From Nannocystis pusilla (GTDB lineage Bacteria > Myxococcota_A > Polyangia > Nannocystales > Nannocystaceae), in the NCBI RefSeq assembly GCF_026626665.1, contig NZ_JAPNKE010000002.1, positions 2,915,204-2,979,203 on the forward strand: DNA of 64,000 nt, written 5' to 3'. Position 1 is the stretch's first letter. Every line of letters starts with the position of its first letter. Shown in pieces: positions 61,567-64,000 of this stretch. A program made the position numbers and the translations under genes. The notes beneath the pieces were generated by a model, which worked only from the letters and a program-made list of their open reading frames with translations, was not told the DNA's origin and did no database searches.

Positions 61567-62288
61567 CTACTTGGCGGCCTTGGCCGGGTCGGCGGCGGGC
61601 TCGGGCGCGGGCGCAGCGGCGCCACCTCGGCCGGCGTCTCGGGCGACGGGTTGGCGACGGTCGACGTCGACTCCTCGACGACCTTCTTCTGGCCGGTCTT
61701 CGGATCGATCTCGACCTTCTTCTTCGTCACGTCCTGCTCGACGATGTTGAACTCGACGCGGCGGTTCTTCTCCTTGCCCTCCTCCGTCGACTCGTCGGCG
61801 ATGAGGCGCGTCTCGCCGTAGCCCTTGGCCGTGAACATCTCCTTGGGCAGCTCGCCCTTCTTCACGAGATATTCCATCACCGCCTTGGCGCGCGCGTCCG
61901 ACAGCTTGAGGTTGTGCTTGTCGGTGCCCTCGCTCGAGGTGTGGCCCTCGATGGCGATCTTCTTGATGTGCGGGTTCTCCTTGATGACCGAGATGATCTC
62001 GGCCATCAGGCCGTCCGACTCGGGGCGGATCGTCGCCTTGTCGAGGTCGAACTGGATCTTCTCGCCGATCGAGATCTTGTTGTCCTCGACCACCACGCGC
62101 TTGGGCGGCTCCGGCTCGGGCTCGGGCGGTGGTGGCGGCGGCGGCGGCGCCGGCAACGGCGGCGGGTCCCCGACTACGGCCAGCGCCGTCGCGTCGTCGA
62201 ACACGGTCGGCGCGCAGGCGGCGAGCTGCGACGCGAACAACGCGAGCAGCATCGGCAGGGTGAGGGAAGTTGTCCGAGACATTGGCAT
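61567..62288 (-). CDS. OmpA-family lipoprotein (3' frameshift)
   Basis: An outer-membrane lipoprotein that binds peptidoglycan. Lipobox LAAC-A (Cys about 25) is followed by a Pro/Glu-rich linker, then an OmpA domain (IQFDLDKATIRPESDGLMAEI, EGHTSSEGTDKHNLKLSDARAKAV, YGETRLIADES, NRRVEFNIV). The tail after residue 215 breaks near 61618: one added base gives a short AAAPAPEPAADPAKAAK end and a TAG stop at 61569-61567. Left as it stands, the frame would run over the next gene. Total about 240 residues. Confidence 0.88.
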
Positions 62289-62508
62289 CTGAGTCTCCTC
62301 CGTGGGGGCCGCAGTGGCCCCCGGCGGCTTTGATACACCGCCGGGACGGCCCGGGCGGTGAGTTTACGGCAGCTTTACCGACTCACGCCACTTCGCCAAC
62401 GATCGCGCACAAACCTCGAATTTGGCGGTCTTCTCGGCTTTTCCAGGCCCAAACGCTGATTTCACAGCGTAATTGCGCGCGGCCCGCCCGAAATCGTCCG
62501 GGGGACCG

Positions 62509-63432
62509 CTACTCCGGGATCCCGCAGACACCGACGTTTTCGAACCCCGGCGGCGCCTGATCCTCGGGGTACCACGCGATGCACGACATCTTGTCGCTCA
62601 GCTCCTGGCACGGCCCGTCGCCCTCGGACAGATCGCACCACGGCGAGCAACAATACGAGAAGCTGCAGTCGGGCACGAGCGAGTCGTAGATGCAGGCGAA
62701 GCCCGGCGCGCACGAGGACCAGCCGATGCACGTGTCCTGGAAGGTCGCCTCCGCCCCGCCCTGCACGACCGGCAGGCACACGAAGCCGGTGCCGCCGACC
62801 TTGATCGCGTCCATGTAGCAGCCCTCGCCGTCGGCGCAGTTCTGCAGCAGCGGGTCGCACTGCTTGAAGCAGTTGCCGAAGTCGTAGCCGAAGAACAGCT
62901 TCACGCAGGTGGTGTCGCTGCCCTCGCACACCGGGTTCTGCGAGTCCCCGGTGCAGTACGGCAGGCAGAAGCCGCTGCCGTCGTAGTCGAGGTCGAGGCA
63001 GACCGTGCCGAGCGCACAGTTGTCGTCGCCGAGGCCCTCGGCGCCGACGCTGCACGGCTCATTGGGGGCCTTCGGGTCGTCCGGCACGGGCACGCACTTG
63101 ATGCCCTCGGGGATGAACGTGTTGGGGCTCGCGTACGCCGTGCACTTCTGGTCGCCGGGACAGTCCTGGTCGTAGATGTTGCACATGCCGCCGCCCGACG
63201 GGTCGGTCGTCGAGGTCGTCGGCGTCTCCGTGGGATCGCCGGTGGTCGTGTCCACGGCCGTCGTCCCTTGCGTGGACGTCACCGGCGTCTCACCCGTCGT
63301 CGTCGTCGTCGTGCTCGAGGCGTCCGGCGCGGTCGGCTTGCCGGAGCTGTTGGGGAACTCGAAGTCGTCGCTGCAGCCGGACGTCGAGGCCGCGGCGACC
63401 AACAGCACGAGGGAGAGTGCCCGAATCTGCAT
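62509..63432 (-). CDS. Cys-rich lipoprotein with Thr-rich linker
   Basis: A 307-residue lipoprotein with lipobox STSGC-S (Cys about 20). A Thr/Ser-rich linker of about 50 residues leads to a Cys-rich domain (about 85-307) with about 25 cysteines: CNIYDQDCPGDQKC, CALGTVCLDLDY, CFKQCDPLLQNCADGEGCY, CIGWSSCAPGFAC, CSFSYCCSPWCDL. Such proteins are numerous in Nannocystaceae and of unknown function. It should be exported and disulfide-bonded. The 220-bp gap downstream of it (62289-62508) holds the promoter of the OmpA gene. Confidence 0.78.
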   Translation of the reverse strand: MQIRALSLVLLVAAASTSGCSDDFEFPNSSGKPTAPDASSTTTTTTGETPVTSTQGTTAVDTTTGDPTETPTTSTTDPSGGGMCNIYDQDCPGDQKCTAYASPNTFIPEGIKCVPVPDDPKAPNEPCSVGAEGLGDDNCALGTVCLDLDYDGSGFCLPYCTGDSQNPVCEGSDTTCVKLFFGYDFGNCFKQCDPLLQNCADGEGCYMDAIKVGGTGFVCLPVVQGGAEATFQDTCIGWSSCAPGFACIYDSLVPDCSFSYCCSPWCDLSEGDGPCQELSDKMSCIAWYPEDQAPPGFENVGVCGIPE

Positions 63433-63601
63433 GCGAAGAACCTTTCTGGGACGCTACGAGCGGGGCCCGCCCGGTGTCAAGTTGTCGGCAATGCCGCTTC
63501 TGGAGCCGTTCGGCTGGTGCTACCGCCGCTTCGCACCGGCCCCGCGCGAGCTCACTGGTTCGTGCTGCGGACGCGCGCGGAGGTTCGGTTATGGTGCAGC
63601 C

Positions 63602-63865
63602 ATGGCCGCCCCTGATCCTGACGAGCTCGTCTCATTTCGCAAGAAGGCCAGCGCCGTGCTTGGGCCCGAGCATCGTGAGATCTCGGACAAGGCGCTGGAG
63701 TACGCCGAGACGGGCGTACCGAGCGGCGACCTCGTCGCCGCAGCCACCTTCGCGCCCGGCGATCCAGGTCACGCGTCGCACGGCTCTCACGGCTCGCACG
63801 GCTCACACGGCTCGCACGGCTCGCACGGCTCGCATGGATCCCACGGCTCCCACGGCTCCTGGTGA
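63602..63865 (+). CDS. Candidate RiPP precursor with ten HxS repeats
   Basis: An 87-residue protein starting at ATG 63602. The first 55 residues look like a leader (SFRKKASAVLGPEHREISDKALEYAETG). Then HAS and nine HGS units run to a final Trp, followed by the stop. The gene overlaps a radical SAM gene that starts inside the repeat at 63834. A repeat of a modifiable residue set after a helical leader, plus a radical SAM neighbour, is the layout of precursor peptides matured by radical SAM enzymes, including the known His-Xaa-Ser system. Modification is inferred. It is not clear whether this belongs to that system. Confidence 0.65.
   Translation: MAAPDPDELVSFRKKASAVLGPEHREISDKALEYAETGVPSGDLVAAATFAPGDPGHASHGSHGSHGSHGSHGSHGSHGSHGSHGSW
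63770..63859 (+). repeat. 9-bp tandem repeats coding His-Gly-Ser
   Basis: Ten 9-bp units code one HAS and nine HGS. Codons vary at the third base (TCT, TCG, TCA, TCC), except that the seventh HGS uses CAT-GGA-TCC, which creates the ATG that starts the next gene. Confidence 0.9.
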
Positions 63866-64000
63866 GCGCCCGCCGACCGGCGGCGCGATCGAGGCGCGGA
63901 TCGCCGGCAAGGCGCCGCGGGTGCATATCCTGACCGGTGCGGTGTGCAACAACAATTGCATCTTTTGCATGGAGGAGGACCGCGACGGCCGCTACGTCGT
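63834..64000 (+). CDS. Radical SAM enzyme, N-terminus only (window edge)
   Basis: The frame from ATG 63834 overlaps the last 32 nt of the HGS gene. After 36 residues comes the iron-sulfur motif CNNNCIFC (CxxxCxxC) in TGAVCNNNCIFCMEEDRDG, the 4Fe-4S site of radical SAM proteins. The gene runs off the window after about 55 residues, so the rest (SPASM/Twitch or RRE domain) cannot be seen. Tight overlap with the HGS peptide suggests it modifies that peptide. Confidence 0.8.
   Translation, partial: MDPTAPTAPGERPPTGGAIEARIAGKAPRVHILTGAVCNNNCIFCMEEDRDGRYV

Overview
The window is about 64 kb of very GC-rich bacterial DNA with strong G/C preference at third codon positions. The gene set suggests a Myxococcota bacterium, most like Nannocystaceae. 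Pointers are the Cys-rich lipoproteins with Thr-rich linkers, an AgmX/PglI-type lipoprotein, a DUF6178-like protein, the menaquinone (futalosine) genes, a kinase-FHA protein and an imuA-imuB-dnaE2 mutagenesis cassette. This placement is inferred from protein character, not from a search.

Layout: 0.3-3.5 kb holds a GT-C-like membrane protein and a GT2 glycosyltransferase. 4.3-9.0 kb is a menaquinone operon on the minus strand (long-chain prenyl diphosphate synthase, MenG/UbiE, UbiX-like, an MqnC/E-like remnant, MqnE). 9.7-16.4 kb holds an HtrA-type protease, a DUF6178-like protein, tilS and ftsH. 16.6-23.5 kb has lipoproteins, a kinase-FHA protein directly upstream of an eight-heme cytochrome, and a TPR lipoprotein. 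fabH follows. 25.4-35.3 kb is a minus-strand operon of M50 protease, scpA, scpB, rluB, rpsN and rpmE. 35.6-46.4 kb is a ten-gene chemosensory cluster without a receptor gene, ending in xerD. 46.6-50.3 kb holds nusB-ribH and cmk-rpsA. 50.4-54.6 kb has a DUF4266/DUF3570 pair, a 1-Cys peroxiredoxin, a repeat-built protein and a CDF transporter. 54.8-61.0 kb is imuA-imuB-dnaE2. The right end has AgmX and OmpA lipoproteins, a Cys-rich lipoprotein, and a small protein ending in ten His-Xaa-Ser units whose 3' end overlaps a radical SAM gene cut by the window edge.

Two signals stand out. First, a degenerate 14-bp unit (about RRR-CATG-YYY-N4, often forming a short stem with a 4-nt loop) recurs through the window in strict 14-bp phase. 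It fills several gaps between genes and also sits in frame inside conserved genes (UbiX, the MqnC-like protein, the cytochrome, RluB, XerD, CheA, ImuB, DnaE2), where three units give 14-residue peptide repeats. Second, the 63.6-64.0 kb peptide/radical SAM pair looks like the start of a ribosomally made, modified-peptide locus.

At least fourteen apparent single-base frameshifts break conserved genes, including rpsA. This is best read as indel error in the assembly; affected genes are annotated across the break and marked.
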